Below are positions 35,043 through 48,446 of a DNA stretch of 64,000 nucleotides, piece by piece. The stretch lies in contig OZ199838.1 in assembly GCA_964304625.1 (NCBI GenBank), forward strand, positions 14,942,001-15,006,000, written 5' to 3'. The notes under the pieces were generated by a model. That model did not search any database, was not told the origin of the DNA, and saw only the letters and a program-made list of their open reading frames with translations. The translations under genes were made by a program, and so were the position numbers. This DNA comes from Kudoa neothunni. Taxonomy: Eukaryota > Cnidaria. Numbering within the stretch: position 1 is the stretch's first letter; the number at the start of each line of letters is the position of its first letter.

Positions 35043-38000
35043 AATCATCGTCGTTCTCCTGTGTTTTTACCTGTTTTATGCTAGTTTTGTATAATATATC
35101 ACGGCTGTTTGTCTCACTCTCTCTCAATTATTTATTTTAATACGAATGAGATCGCCCAACCTCTCTCATTATTGTCTAGCTGATCATGAACTTCATGTTT
35201 TAAACATTTTCATTGTTGATATTGTACATGTTTTCGTTATTCTATTTTCTTTCTCCTCGATTTTTTATATTGCGCAATTTCGCTTATCTTTTTAAAGAAA
35301 TTTTATACTTTTAATTATAATTATTTAATGACCTTTTATGCAGACTTTGGATTAAATACCAATGTCCGGTACACTGGCTGAGGCGCCAAGAAATTATTTT
35401 GTTTGGAGAGTCATATCGTATGATTCATGATTTATCATTGTCATGTGATTTATTTTTGTGATTATTTCATATGATTCGTTTCTAATTGGATGAAATAAGA
35501 ATAAAGAATATCGATAACAGTATATTTTCCAGTGGTATTTGTCGTTACATCCTATCGAGATGAGGGATTAAAATTGTATTTTGTGCTACAATGTTGAATA
35601 ATCATTACTTTTAAGTAGCCAATCCTGAATTCATACATAAACAAACCTGCTACGATTTTTTAATTCTTCACATTTTGGCAATGTAGTTAAGTAACGTATC
35701 TAATAAATAGAATGTAAACCCCCACATCCCCAAGAAAGGCGTTTTATGACTTAATCTAGTACGGGAAAACGTGGATAAATGAAGTATCCCTAAAACAACG
35801 ACGTTTAATTTTGACCTAATTCCTATTCGGCTAGAGTCGGATCATTGGTAATCTACCTTGATTTACAATAAACACAAAAAAATAGAAATTTTTTACTTAT
35901 AGTCCCAAAATAAATAATTATTATTCTAATATTTTTCTACTTTATCTTGCATTGGAAACTTTCCAAATAGGCTTGTCCGATATTATGAATAGTGTGGCAT
36001 TTTACATTCTTTATAAATTTTTATTATAATGTTTTTCTTAATATAACAAATGTTAAACGTCAATTATTTACGAAATTGAAACTAACAAAAATTATATTAA
36101 TCGAGCATTAATATTTTGAGTTAAAAAATCAAATAAAATCATAATTAAAAAATGTTATGATGCTTATTTAAACTAAATAAAGATACTAAGTTGGAGAATT
36201 ATTAGAAATAAAAAAAACCGGATTTAATTATTTTTATTAATATGGGATTCATTAATAATAAGTTTTACACGAATATTGGATTGTGGCTAAAATTCGAAAT
36301 TTAATAATCTGTTTTATGATTATATTAGAACTTAATATAATTATAAAATAAAATCATTTATAATTTTTATCTATTTTATTATAAATGATTGTTGTATATG
36401 AGAGCGAGTAATCGTCGTCATGCCTAATCGTTTAAACATATGTAAGCATACCAGTTTAGTAATATGATAGTTTGTATCATTTTCATAAATTCAACTATCC
36501 TTTAATATTTAGATAATATTTGAAATAGATCATAAGATGGTTTTGGTAGTATTTAAGCTATGAAAACTAAAAGATAAAAGTTCGGAATTCATCGCCGCAC
36601 AAGTTAATTAGAATTTATTCGTTATTGAGCCATTAAAGAACTTTCTTAAGGAGCATAATTATATCGCAAATTACCTTGTATCAAATTAAGCAATAACAAT
36701 GTGGGGCCCTTCCACACTTCAACATTCATTGATGTATATAGTCGTTTCTGGCATGCTTCGAGGGTTAAAACATGTTTGTACGGAGGTATAAGTTGGATTC
36801 AACCAAAACTAATTTTTTGAATGATAGTGAGCGCTTCTGAAGACAACGAGATTACAGTATTTCAAGATCAAAATGCAACCAATCTTTTAAAATGATATAA
36901 TTCTTGTTGCAAACGTTTTCTACATTCAAAATACATTATTTTTATACCAAAAAACAAATTTTAAACGTGCCCAGCAATAAGTCTGGTCAAAACACACCCT
37001 TACCAAATCAAAATTGAATTAACATAAATAAGCGGAAATATGTGACATTGCACGTAAGAATGCGAAATAGAATTCTTCTATTCACAGAAATAACTATTAT
37101 TTGTTTGATTTCTTATGGAATGCCTCAGAAATATACAAATGAATAAATTGCCGAGTGTAGAGATGTTCACAAATCACCGATTGGGTGAATTTTAAGACGA
37201 AATCAAGATGGTATTTGCTCAGTCATTAAAAATTATTCGTTCAAAGTTTAGTAGATGATGATTGTTTAACAAATTTTGCAAAAATTGTCTTAAAATTAAT
37301 TTTCCTATCACGCTGTGGTCATTGTTTAAATCCAAATGAGATATTTTCTATTATTTGATATCAGTTGGAGGAAACAAAAATTCTTCTGATAATACGAATT
37401 ATTTAATGCTATTACGGAATGACCAACTAAAATTACGCCTAAACAATATTTAAACTACAAAAATTATTCAGACTCATAGTTTAATCATTGTCTAAACTCA
37501 GATAATACTGATGACTAAAAATATGTTTCATTTTAAGAAGGTTGCATTTTGATCTTGAAATACTGTAATAACTCCAACGTGCGTCCTCCTGGAATATTTT
37601 TGTGGAATAGGAGCAAATCAAACTTTACCAACCAAAATTTCACATCGTCCCCCTCAAACGAGCCTGAGTGTGTCACTGCAGAAATTTTAAAGCAAGAAAG
37701 GTTAAAATGCAGAATAATGACCGCATTTTCCGATTAGAAATTATAATTAGTTCGGATATTAATCCTAGATTTTTTAAATCAAGTTAGTGTGAAATGTATC
37801 AAACATTCCTCCTAATGGTAGGAATGACTGGATTTCACCCGACAAATTATTTTTTAAATGAAATTCATAAAATTTCTACAATTAATTAGTTAACTGGTAT
37901 AAAATATGGAAAACCTATTCTTACAGACTGAATTAATAATAGGCAATCGCTAAAGTTGAAATATGACAATCGATAAAAAATCATAGTTGTCAAACTCAAA

Positions 38001-38819
38001 TTCTAGGATAAATAAGGCATGCTTTACTCGACTGTTTAAAGTTTAAACGATAGGAGCTGTTGAAATAACTGCGAGGGGCTAGCAGTTAAATATATGATAA
38101 ATTACAATAGCTATTATTGATAACAGATAGAGTTCCAAAAGTAACCTAAAGGTGATGAAACAATGGCAAATACAAAAAATTAAAATAAGCAGGGTCGATT
38201 ATTATTGTAGTCGATGACTTGGATTACGGTCACTGTTATACTATTTAACTGCAAGAAAATATCATGTAAATCAATTAATAGTATTAATAAGGTAAACTAT
38301 CTCGTTCTTACTAAGTCGATTAATTTTTGTATGGAGAGGTTATTATCGATATTGGTCTCTCCGAATAATTGTAAAAATGTTTTTGGCATGTAATGAAATA
38401 TTCTAAAATCCTGAACATTATACTTCGCCCTCAACAGTAAATATGACAATATGTGCGACGTTCCGTCCATATATTACTTCCTTAATTTTCGGTTAGTATA
38501 AATAATTATCCTGTAAAATGATTTAAAACGAATAAATATACTATTATGAATTTATCGCATCCGTTATTAATAAACATAAAACATTACGAGACGTAAAATA
38601 ACTAATGTACATATGAATGGTCTGCTATTGTATTATATAATATGAGTGTCAGGCGCATAAATTTTTATAATGAATACAGTGTAGGTTTAACGAATCGATA
38701 AAGTATTTTAATATAAAGGATTTCATGATAGTCGGCATGAAGGAAAAAAATTATGAAATTATTAAACTCAAATCTGATGACATTAATATAGGTTCGATCG
38801 TAATAGTGAACTATATAAA
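35043..38819. other. Intergenic, including PP4R3 and kindlin 3' flanks
   Basis: About 3.8 kb of AT-rich sequence with no convincing frame or element termini. The first 500 bp are presumably the PP4R3 3' untranslated region (AATAAA at 35500-35505). Confidence 0.5.
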
Positions 38820-41800
38820 TTATTGTGAAGATGTAAGTTTGTTCCACATAGCCGTATCGATAGCGTCAGAGGAGTCTTTTCTTAGATGCATAAATATGTA
38901 ACCACCAACGTATTCGTGTAGAATGCTAATTTCACAATGGGGCAATGCAACATATATGGACTCATCGCTGAATTTCAAAACTTCCTGTTTATTGCTCCAG
39001 TTGATACTCCATTGTTTCAATTTGGAAAGAGGCCACTCTTTGACCACTTCGCCACTTTTGGAATTCATCCTGTAGAATGACGAACTAGAAATGCCCACAA
39101 TTTCCTAAAAAAATAAATTGATAATAAATTATTGATTTCTCTTATCCAGCCATAACGATGTTCTCGGAAATAATTTTAGCAAAATACAATACAGTGGGAT
39201 TATAAAGATCTTTCTCATCAATGTCACCCATCATTAATATTTATTATAATAAATACTATCATTATCCACAGGAAAGTAAAATAGGATTATAGCGTTTTGA
39301 TGGAAACTCGTATGTGGTCAGGAACAACAGTTATTTTAAGCATCTTGATTCTACAATGGAATATTTGCTATACTCATGTTCATTACAAAGCTTGTGCTCA
39401 TAGTATCTACATTTATACTTTATATATTGTTAATTAGGTCTTTCTAATATCAAATAGGAAAATTTTCTTCGCATCCCCAAGATGTGAGTGTGGCTGAATG
39501 TGAGAGCAAACCTTGTAGTCTTAAAAGAGGGGTAACCGTGACAGGAGTTGTGCCATTTAAATCACACATAAAAACACGATCAGCTCGTTTAAATGTTCAC
39601 ATAAAGCCAGGAATTTGGTTTATAGGAAGTCACCTAAGTGTGAATGCCTGTTGTAAAAAGTGTTCTCTGCGATGCCCCATCCAAACCAACTCCACTAGTC
39701 GATACTATATCCGTCTTCATATTCCAATTATCGTCCCAAGAGTACATTATTTTTTGTCAATTTAAGTGTGTGATAATTGGATATATTAATTAAGAAAAAT
39801 TACAGGATTCATTTCGAGCTGAATGGGGATAAAAATACTTTGTTGCATTGTTGGGATATGGATGTTAATCTCCATTAAAACAATTAGCTATTTCAACTTA
39901 TATTAATCAAAATTTTGAACGATTATAGTTTGTTTTCGAGATCTTTTAATTGCAAATATCGGGAGATAAAACTTACTTCTTTTTTGGAAAATTCTTCTTT
40001 GGGGAAAATCGCACTTAAAGTAATCATATCAAAGTGTTTTATTCCCATCCATTTTCTAATAAAACTCAACATTGTATCTTCGAGATTTAATTTGAAGCAA
40101 TTTTCCTGTTCGATAAATATTTGATCACTAACCTAAATTTAAAGATAAATATAAAATTCTATTCCGACCAGTCTTTATCATTATTTGGATGGCAGACTTC
40201 GGCATTTAAATGTTAAAATTAATGAATTACTTCATCTCTTGATTTCTTCTTGAAGTAATTTTTGGGAAAAAGGTCGTCAATAGAAACATAATTCTAAATT
40301 GAGGGCTATTTTTTTAAGAGAACTATAAAGACTAACCACAATAGTAGGATTGGGGCTTTTTGTGGGATTTTCTTCGCAAGAATGCTTTAGTTTTACTAGC
40401 GCTTTTGTACAACCAGATGACAAGTCGTAATAAGGATGGTTAACGCTAATATTTTTGCATGCATATCTAAGAGCAGGCAACCACGAGATAAACGTCTCTG
40501 CGACACTGGTGTGTAGTGTAATTGATTTGAATGAACATTTTTCGTCCAGATTATCTGGAAATTGATTGATTATAATTCGGTATGTTTCTCTGGACGGTTT
40601 AATCAACCATTTAATTTTTGCACCTAAAACGGAAGTGTTAAAGATATCTCTTATTTTCTGTTAAAATTTGATTGGAAAATAATGCAAAAACTCTCATTTT
40701 AACACGATAAATATATAAAACAATAGAAAACAACTGATCAATACCTTTCATTTCCATCTCATGAACCTCAGCCTTGTCATCCTTTAGACAGGTCACTTGT
40801 AAACGAGTTCCTATTGAAGAATCGATACACCAATTATAGCATGGAATATATATACCTATAAGTGAACATCTACTTATTTTCAGTTTAACTTTGTTGTTGC
40901 TGCATCTATGATTAGAAAATATAGATTAAATTCTATAATTCTATAATAAGTTAAAATTGCACAGCTTGTAATGTAAATAACTGAAAAATTTTTAGAGTGA
41001 TATTAGATATTCAAACAATTAATATTTTACTTGACAACTTCAAATTCTTCCACTATATTTGTAGTGACACCGGAAGCTTGCTCTAATCGACTGTAATCCC
41101 TCTCAAGTTTGCTTTCTAGACGTTCGATAGCGGCATCAATATCGTCATCCTCCAAATCCTCATTGGCCTCTTCGCTACTGATATAGATCTCCTTTTTTCT
41201 GAGGATAAAAATATGCCACGCCATAGCGGCAAAATGTGTTAGACTTTCGTCAGAAACACTGACTTCTTGATTATGTAAAGCCCAAAATGCATGCATAAAT
41301 ATTTGCGTTATTCGAGGAAGCTCCACCTGGCATCATCCATTTGTTAACATAGTTTATATAGAGATGAATTACCTTTTTATCATGATCGAGAAATTTGTAA
41401 TATTTGAAACGTAACATGAGAGTATCATTTTCTTCAACTCCCTTTTTCAATACCCATAAATAAGCTTCATTCAAATATTAACAAATAGTTACCTGCTGCT
41501 TTAAAGTTGTGTGTGTATCAATCCAACTAAATAATGCGTTACTCATACACCATTTAATAGAATTCGTCTAGATGTTACCTATTGTAAAAATGACACCATT
41601 TGTAATTATCATTTATGCCATCCGAAAACTCCTTTTCTAATTCATTATCCATTTTATAGTTGATTCTTGAAGTGACTGCTTTGGCGTATGAGGGATTGTC
41701 CATATGATGAACGTCCCCATTTACAGGAATGCAGGTTTCGAAAAGCACTTTGGTTGAAGCTTTTTGAAATTTTCTTAGGGATAATTCTTCAAAACATCTA

Positions 41801-42261
41801 ATTTGCAATTTATCACAAATTTGCTTTATGCTGTTAAATGCCTATGACACAATTAAGAACAGATATAGCATCGGAATATTACCCTTGTCGAGATACACAC
41901 TTCCAACACTACAACTTCCATACTTGGAAGAACAATATTAAGATTGACCCAACTTTTTAGCAAATGAAGCACGGTTTCATTCTTCAAATCATATCCTACT
42001 AATGTTTGTCTTTTATTTGTTAACCATTCCTTTTTCTTCGGATTCCATAGATCGAACTTATTCACAGGAATTTTTTTTTCTAGCCATTAATTACCATAAA
42101 GTAATGACTTTATATTTTTTTAAAATACTTAAATGGTTGGCTAATTCAACAACTACAGTACCAATCGTCATCAATGGGTTAAGTTGTAATTCGGCTGTAG
42201 AATTGTCAAAATCTGGAACGACAATTTTGATTGTCCATTTTCTATCATCCGCAGCTTCCAT
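38820..42261 (-). CDS. FERMT: Kindlin (fermitin family), integrin co-activator
   Basis: Ten exons: 42261-42129, 42079-41883, 41841-41579, 41526-41493, 41441-41373, 41326-41031, 40905-40745, 40623-40337, 40132-39977, 39104-38820. All phases agree; 627 codons including the stop, against about 680 in human kindlins. F0 starts MEAADDRKWTIKIVVPDF and contains LWNPKKKEWLTNKRQTL; F1 has ICDKLQIRCFEELSL. F2 has ENDTLMLRFKYYKF and DDDIDAAIERLESKLE, then a divergent PH insert. F3 has GISSSSFYRM, LKQWSINW (the QW motif known for binding beta-integrin tails) and HEYVGGYIFMHL. Kindlins cooperate with talin to activate integrins at adhesion sites. Five introns lie between 41 and 52 nt (42080-42128, 41842-41882, 41527-41578, 41442-41492, 41327-41372). 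The last (39105-39976) is 872 nt and hosts an antisense gene. The FERMT1-3 orthology group is not resolved. Confidence 0.95.
39312..39878 (+). CDS. NPC2-like ML-domain protein nested in a kindlin intron
   Basis: Three exons: 39312-39402, 39458-39741, 39795-39878, with introns of 55 nt (phase 1) and 53 nt (phase 0); 152 aa, the usual NPC2 length. It starts with a hydrophobic signal peptide (MWSGTTVILSILILQWNICY). The mature part has the NPC2 cysteine plan: ACAH near the N-terminus, AECESKPC, a cysteine cluster NACCKKCSLRCPIQ and a late LLHCWDMDV, allowing the three standard disulfides plus extra cysteines. NPC2 proteins bind cholesterol or other lipids in lysosomes; in arthropods, secreted members act as lipid or odorant carriers. 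Which role applies here is not decidable. The gene lies wholly inside kindlin intron 39105-39976 on the opposite strand. Confidence 0.9.
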
Positions 42262-44095
42262 TCTGTTTTAGAAAATCGAAATCGGAAATTGGATCAAATG
42301 AAATTATAACCCCACAAAATCTCTTTAAATTTCTTATAAGGCTTCGGTTATCGTCCACTTAGATTATCATGATTATTATTATCGCCGAAACATACGTATT
42401 ATGCGCTCGGTTTTATTTCTCCAAAATAATAAGAATACAGACGAATTCTGTATAAATATCACTTTTTAATCAACATTATTAAAAAATAATCTTTAAAAAT
42501 ATAAATTTACGGAATATTCAAAGATGTATTTTTTTTAATTACAATGAATTATCATTTCATAGTATCTATTATTTGGTCGTTGTCAATGTTATATTTCATT
42601 AAAAAAAGAAATAAAAAACTAGTTTATTTTCATTAGATTAAGTATAATTTTTATTTTTTACTAAAAATAGAATTTCCATTTTTTCAGCGCGTTATAAATA
42701 ATGTCGGTTATATTTTTAAATGAACAGACTTAAGATTATTTTTGCTTAAATTGTGTCTCATTTTCTATTCAAAAAATAAATTTTTAAATGCAAGGTTATG
42801 AAAATACGGCCGTAGGACACGACTTATAAATATATCGTTTTTCTTTGAAAATAAAATAAGGTCATTAATTATACATTAGGTAATCTATTTTCCGTAGTGA
42901 CCGATTTTCGGTAGCTTCGGAGTTTCTTCCGTTAAAATATTGTTTTAATGTTTAAACCATATATTTGATTTTATTCTTAGGCCTTAATAATAATTCACAA
43001 AAATTTTCAAAATTGAACATTTAAAAGTGGAGGTTTTCACATTATTAGCGTTTAACCGATTTTCCGTAACTTTTCAGCGCTAGACGGATTTAGTGATGTG
43101 CCTTTTTTTACATTTATAATGTCTGAAAAAGTTAAAAATGAGGAAAAAATATAAATTTATTGATTTTTTTAAGTATACTAAACAGGAGTGCAAAAATACT
43201 ACTTTTAGTAAATTTTAGCTCTTCTATTACTACTCTAGATATCATCTTGATTAGGAAGAAAGCTATAGTTTTATCTTATAAACTGGTTTGGCTACTTAGA
43301 GAGAAAAAATTTAAAACAGTATTCAAATAATGACATCGATACTATAGTATATGACTAGGTGAATTATTTGAGATAAAAAAATTGAGCTATCTGATCATGA
43401 TACGTACACGAAACAAACCAATTGACAAAATAATTGAACCTAAGCGTAGTTACGATCCATGATTGTTTCGTGGTTTTGAATCGCGATTTGTTTCAAAAAT
43501 ATCACTGTTTATGTTGACTAAAGTTTTGCAGAAAATTGGTAATCTAAATTGAATGACTAAGTCAAAGGTAACAACGATGACTGTATCAATAACCTTGAAG
43601 AAACTACACTATTTTATTAACAACATAGAGATCTATTATTTTTAATGCTATGTTTCGTCGAGAGAAAAAAATCTAAAAAATAGTTACTGTTTTGCGGCTT
43701 GCATCTACGCGGGGAGGTTCCATTGAATCTCTTATGATTGGAAATCACAAAAACCATGTTGTTTTAAAAATGCTAAATAAAACATTTCTAGTAAATACAA
43801 ATCAAAAAGGAAAAAATGGATGACTAGGGAATCATTTAAGAAATATATTCCTAATTTAAGAATGAATTCAAAACGACGTACAAGAAAGTTTTGCTACTTG
43901 CCACGACAAAATTCATTTATCGAGTATCTCTCTTATATTCCTTACAAAAAATTCAACTTACAAAAAAAATTTAATAGAAAGCCATATTGCTGCAGTTAGT
44001 AGTGATATAAATACATCCTCCCAACGTATGCTTCAAACATTGTTCCTAATTATAAATAATGGAACAGTGTTTCAAAGGATATTGTATTTAACTGA

Positions 44096-44329
44096 TTTAG
44101 AAAATATGAGTTTCCTGCAGCCGATAAATACGAGCGTTCATTAAACATTAATTTAAGCAATAAAGAATTCTCAGTTGGAAATTCTGAGATTATTCAAGAG
44201 GAAGTCATTATGCCTACATCAAAACACTTTAACGAGATTGCTTCTTTGATTGTTGAATCTGCGGATTCTGAAACCGAAGATTTAGGAAAGGCAGAATTTA
44301 TATCAGAAAAAGATGTACTTAAATTTTGA
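44096..44329 (+). pseudogene. Unassigned open frame without ATG at its head
   Basis: A 77-codon frame with protein-like charge (FNEIASLIVESADSETEDLG, then FISEKDVLKF) ends at 44327-44329. It has no close upstream ATG and no recognised domain. It could be a dead transposase tail or a lost exon. Confidence 0.3.
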
Positions 44330-44568
44330 AACAAGCAGAGTAGATATACAATAGAGGGGAATTGATTATCTAAACGAAATGATCACTTAAGATGATAAAA
44401 TTACGACATACGTCTTTAAAAATATGAATATAAATAACATATTATTTCAATAAAAGGAGATAAACGTATAAATTAAATTAATTTCTTTAAAATAGGCATA
44501 TCTTTTTATTATTTACAAAACACAAAAAAACCCCAATCTGCTTTTTCAAGTTTAATCATATTTTAGAG

Positions 44569-44745
44569 CAGCGCTTCTCAATTAAAATGGAACTCTTATC
44601 CCACCCCCATTCGATGAAAACGAAAATCGCACCCTTTGCGTACGATAACATGCAACTTGCTCAAAATTACCCAATAATTACTTTATATTGTGATCGAATC
44701 TCGCACCCAAAGCCCATAGTTTGATTATCCTGTAAGGAACCACTG
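44569..44745. mobile_element. Short hAT MITE, 177 bp
   Basis: It starts CAGCGCTTCTCAATT and ends AAGGAACCACTG. The 8-bp flanks are TTTTAGAG and TTTTAAAA (6 of 8). There is no coding capacity. Ends and flank sizes fit a hAT MITE, but the internal match between ends is weak. Confidence 0.55.
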
Positions 44746-46913
44746 TTTTAAAAGAAATACCAAATGAATTTTGAGTTGAGAAGCTATTAGTGCTTACTCA
44801 ATATACCTCCCTGTCCGAAGCGAGGTCCATTAGGGACCCAACATCATCATTTTTCGTGTTATTTTGAGTAAACCATTGATTTCTTAATTGTTCCAGGAAT
44901 GCCTCTATAAGGTAAAAAAAGTTCGTATAATAACCATAATTTTTTTCTAAATTAAAAAATACGCATCGGAGATCATATTTATAAATATTATTTAACTTAT
45001 TTTTAAGCCATATATATGTAATGTTAATTAATATATACTTCGAGTTAATAGGGGATTAGCGACAACTAATCCGTATGTGCTGGGCTGGTAGGCTCTTGTT
45101 TCTCTAAAGAATCTGTGTTTATCGACAATAAACTAGTTCCTGATTCATCATATGCAATATAACTATTAGAATGTTTGTGTACCATCCGGGGATTCCGTAT
45201 TTGTTATACAATGTAAAATAAATAGTACGACCTATCAACAGTTTATGAAATAGCCATTATTATTTTTATCGAGTATATAATCTTAATTAAATCATCATGT
45301 GATTATTAATTCTTGATATCGACATTTATGTGATACGAATTATTCGCATAGGAGCGTTATACGTATGTTCCGCCAGTTTTCCAAGTATCAATACCAAAAT
45401 ATTTAAAAAAACTCAGGTTACTTAAAAAATAAACTCTTTAACGTAATCATACTAACTCCTAAATACGAAAATAAATTAAAAAATAGTTCGTAAAAACATA
45501 AGGGAATACAGCGTTTAAAAATGTAGATGAATTGCTAAGCACTGTACATTTTATGATTTTTTTATTTTATTTTTGAAGAAATTAAGACAATGTGAGTTTT
45601 TCCAATATTAATTTCTCTGAAATCTAGGAGTAGAGTAGAAGCGCGGCTACATTTCCCACTTCCGAAGTCTGATAATTTCTACAGAATGGCACCTAATTAG
45701 GGCCATGTTTTATCGTCATCATCAATTAATTTTTTTGGAGCCTAATCGGATAAATTAGATTTTTATTTAATTCAGACATCTTCGAAACCTTTACTGCTGA
45801 AATTTATGCGCTGATTTTATCCCAATGGTCCAACACAATAAGTTCATCTTGGCCTCGTATCTGCATTTATAGTTACCGGAGAAAATTATATTTTGTTTCT
45901 GTACTTTAAATGTTTTCAAATAACATCACGTTAGTTTCGTAATAATTGATGGCGTTTAAGGCCGATTTAAAAAAGGGTTCCAAATTGACCCCATCGGCAC
46001 ATGTTTAGTTTTTTCGTACACAATACGAGGAGGGATATACATTCAAAATTACGTTAGAATTTATTTTCGAAGAAATTTAGTTGTAATATTACATTATCGG
46101 ATCATGAAATGCCTCAAGCGAAAATATTGGCTGACTATTATTTCATTAATATATTTTTCAATCTTATTCTGATCTTTATTACCCTTCCGCAGAGTTTAGA
46201 AAATCTACTTTTAATTTTTCTTTGTGACTTAAAAACGCAAATAAATGCCGTAATATTTATTTTCAAGGTGAATATGTTTCTTTTATCTCAAAAACTAAAT
46301 TATACGCGATATATTGGATCATTATTTAATAAGTTACAGTTTGAGGACAACATTATTTTAAGACAATAGAACTCGTGATAAATTTCAGCTCACAACTACT
46401 TTTTGAAGTAATCATAATAATAAATGAAGAACAATTTTATAAAAAATAGACTTAGTTTAATAAATTATAGCTCGAAAAGAATAAAATTCAAAAATTAGAA
46501 TTTTCTCCTTGTATGTAACAAGTTTTGATAAAAATATTAATTTAACCGTGTACATTTCTATAAGCTAAAAAAGAATAAAATGGAATAATAAATTTTTTAT
46601 TTTAATAACAAATTAATGTTTAATTGTTTATCAAGGAATACAATTTGGTAATTATAAGTTTGAGTCGGAATGAAAATCCTAAAATAGTTAATTAAATGAA
46701 CATTTGTGTTACCATGGAAAGTGTGTTAGACAGTTATTGATTTTAATGGTCAACTTAATTTTATAAATTAGTTAATTGAGAGTCACGTTTTTCTTGGTTC
46801 ACATAACAATACAAATTAATTGCTAATATCACACTGGTTATTTGGATAATTGTTAACGTGTTTTCGTGACTCGTGCCATCTATTAACTTAATCAATGTGA
46901 TAACTAGTTAAAA

Positions 46914-47932
46914 ATGGCAGTTGTTGAGGTGACATCCACCGAATCAGAAAGTGACTCTAAAATTTGCTTGGATCCAAAAGAAACTCCCCTCAAAAATAAT
47001 TGGTTTGATTTTGAGTTATTGAATCTACCTCAGAGTTGTATCGAGAGAATTCTTCAATTTACTCCGCTACATGGCCTGGCTAATTTGTGTCACTGTGATA
47101 GATATACGAATCAGATGATAGTTGATTATTCGGTTTCACAACACAACTTTGAATGTTTTTCGCGGAGTTTAACTGATGCAACAATTGAAACCGATAAGGA
47201 GGGTGTAATAGCGTTAGAATTCTACCGAAAAATTGGTACCTATCTAAAACACATGACTATTTTTAAACAATTGATGAGAAACTCGAGCTACTAGGACGCT
47301 ATTTCAACAAAGTAAATCCATTACAATCTTTTGATTTATACGGAGCTATTGGAGGCGTCTTCATTTTAATTATAGTTGACCAATATACACACAAAAATTT
47401 GCGTCAAATACGGTTGTGCAGTAGCATACCGGTGCTATGGCCAACTTATTCATAGTATGATAGACTCCTGGAGTTATGACGACAAAGAAAGGCGCTATTG
47501 TTTATAATAGGTCAATTTTTTTGGTTGGTGAGAGTCCGCATATAATTTATGGGATTAAGATTCTACTTGCTTTGAAGCTAGATTCCAGTATATTGCAAGC
47601 AAATGGGTTACCAATAGGTGTCGTGAACAAAGTGACAATAATGTCATCCTATTCGAAATGTATATTGTTTTTGGCGGTGGTAAAATTGTTTATTGAGTCA
47701 TTCACTGATTTTTTAGATACATAAGAACTTTGTTACGCGGGCTGTTTATCGATTGCGATTCGAATCATTCACATGGCCCCAATGCATTAGATGGTTAGGT
47801 TTACTGTTGTCAGTGTATGCTCATGAATTGCAAGCGCGTCTGATGGTAATTATGTTCGTTCAACTCACTTACAGGATAGTTCCACGCAACGAACCATGCT
47901 TTTTTATCGACCTGGATAGCTCTTGAATTGAA
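46914..47932 (+). pseudogene. F-box-like protein gene, apparently broken
   Basis: It starts MAVVEVTSTESESDSKI. Near residues 35-75, LLNLPQSCIERILQFTPLHG with LANLCHCDRYTNQMI fits an F-box, the segment that docks to SKP1 in ubiquitin ligases. After MTIFKQ the natural continuation (DEKLELLGRYFNKVN, then FDLYGAIGGVFIL) is in another frame. A further coding-like stretch (about 47722-47932, FESFTWPQCIRWLGLLLSVY) follows beyond stops. A 74-nt GT-AG interval (47210-47283 or so) could splice around the first frame change, so a living gene with an unusual intron is not excluded. The rest looks decayed. Confidence 0.55.
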
Positions 47933-47937
47933 CCAAA

Positions 47938-48153
47938 ATGAAAAACCCATATCTGAAAATTGTCATGTTTCTAGTATTGCTACGATCCTCGCACACTCTA
48001 ATCAACGGAACAACTGATCAAACGACCAACGCCATTAATGAAAGTGATAAAGATATTATCGCATTCGACAATTGGGTCGAATTAGTCACTACCCTCACTA
48101 GTATTACTCCGTTGTTATGCATAATATTTATCCGAATTATTAGTCAGATATGA
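47938..48153 (+). CDS. Hypothetical small secreted or membrane protein, 71 aa
   Basis: The ATG stands in a good context (CCAAAATGA). The N-terminus is signal-like (YLKIVMFLVLLRSSHTLI), followed by a polar segment with possible N-glycosylation sites (NGT, NES). The C-terminus is hydrophobic and ends LLCIIFIRIISQI, possibly a membrane anchor. No family is recognised. A short frame in AT-rich DNA can arise by chance. Confidence 0.4.
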   Translation: MKNPYLKIVMFLVLLRSSHTLINGTTDQTTNAINESDKDIIAFDNWVELVTTLTSITPLLCIIFIRIISQI

Positions 48154-48446
48154 TATTAATACTCAGCGCGAGGACAAAATGAGCAAATATCTCGATTAAT
48201 TAGCTAAAGTTGAATTTTTAGAAACATTCGCGAAAAGATTTAACCTTTATTCTTATTTAATGTATGTAGAAAACAATTAGATTTGAATTTGTAATATCAA
48301 AACAATAACAGTAGTTGCGCGTTAGCCAATTAATATTGCTTATTTACTGTATGCAGCAACAATGAGATATGAATTAGCAATGATACAGAAACAACAATAA
48401 TTGAAAATTAGCTAATTAATTAATATTGTTTAGTTATTGCATATAG

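Larger units (their letters stand above)
42262..46913. other. Intergenic upstream of kindlin and the F-box locus
   Basis: About 4.6 kb, AT-rich. It holds a short hAT MITE (44569-44745) and one coding-like remnant (44096-44329), each listed separately. Several strings close to CCGATTTTCCGT occur at 42890-43080, resembling the subterminal sequence of the MITE at 60260, but no element could be delimited. Confidence 0.45.

Noticed and set aside
42002-42271. Plus-strand 89-codon frame opposite the kindlin 5' exons
   Set aside because: Kindlin F0 domain similarity and splicing on the minus strand explain this sequence.
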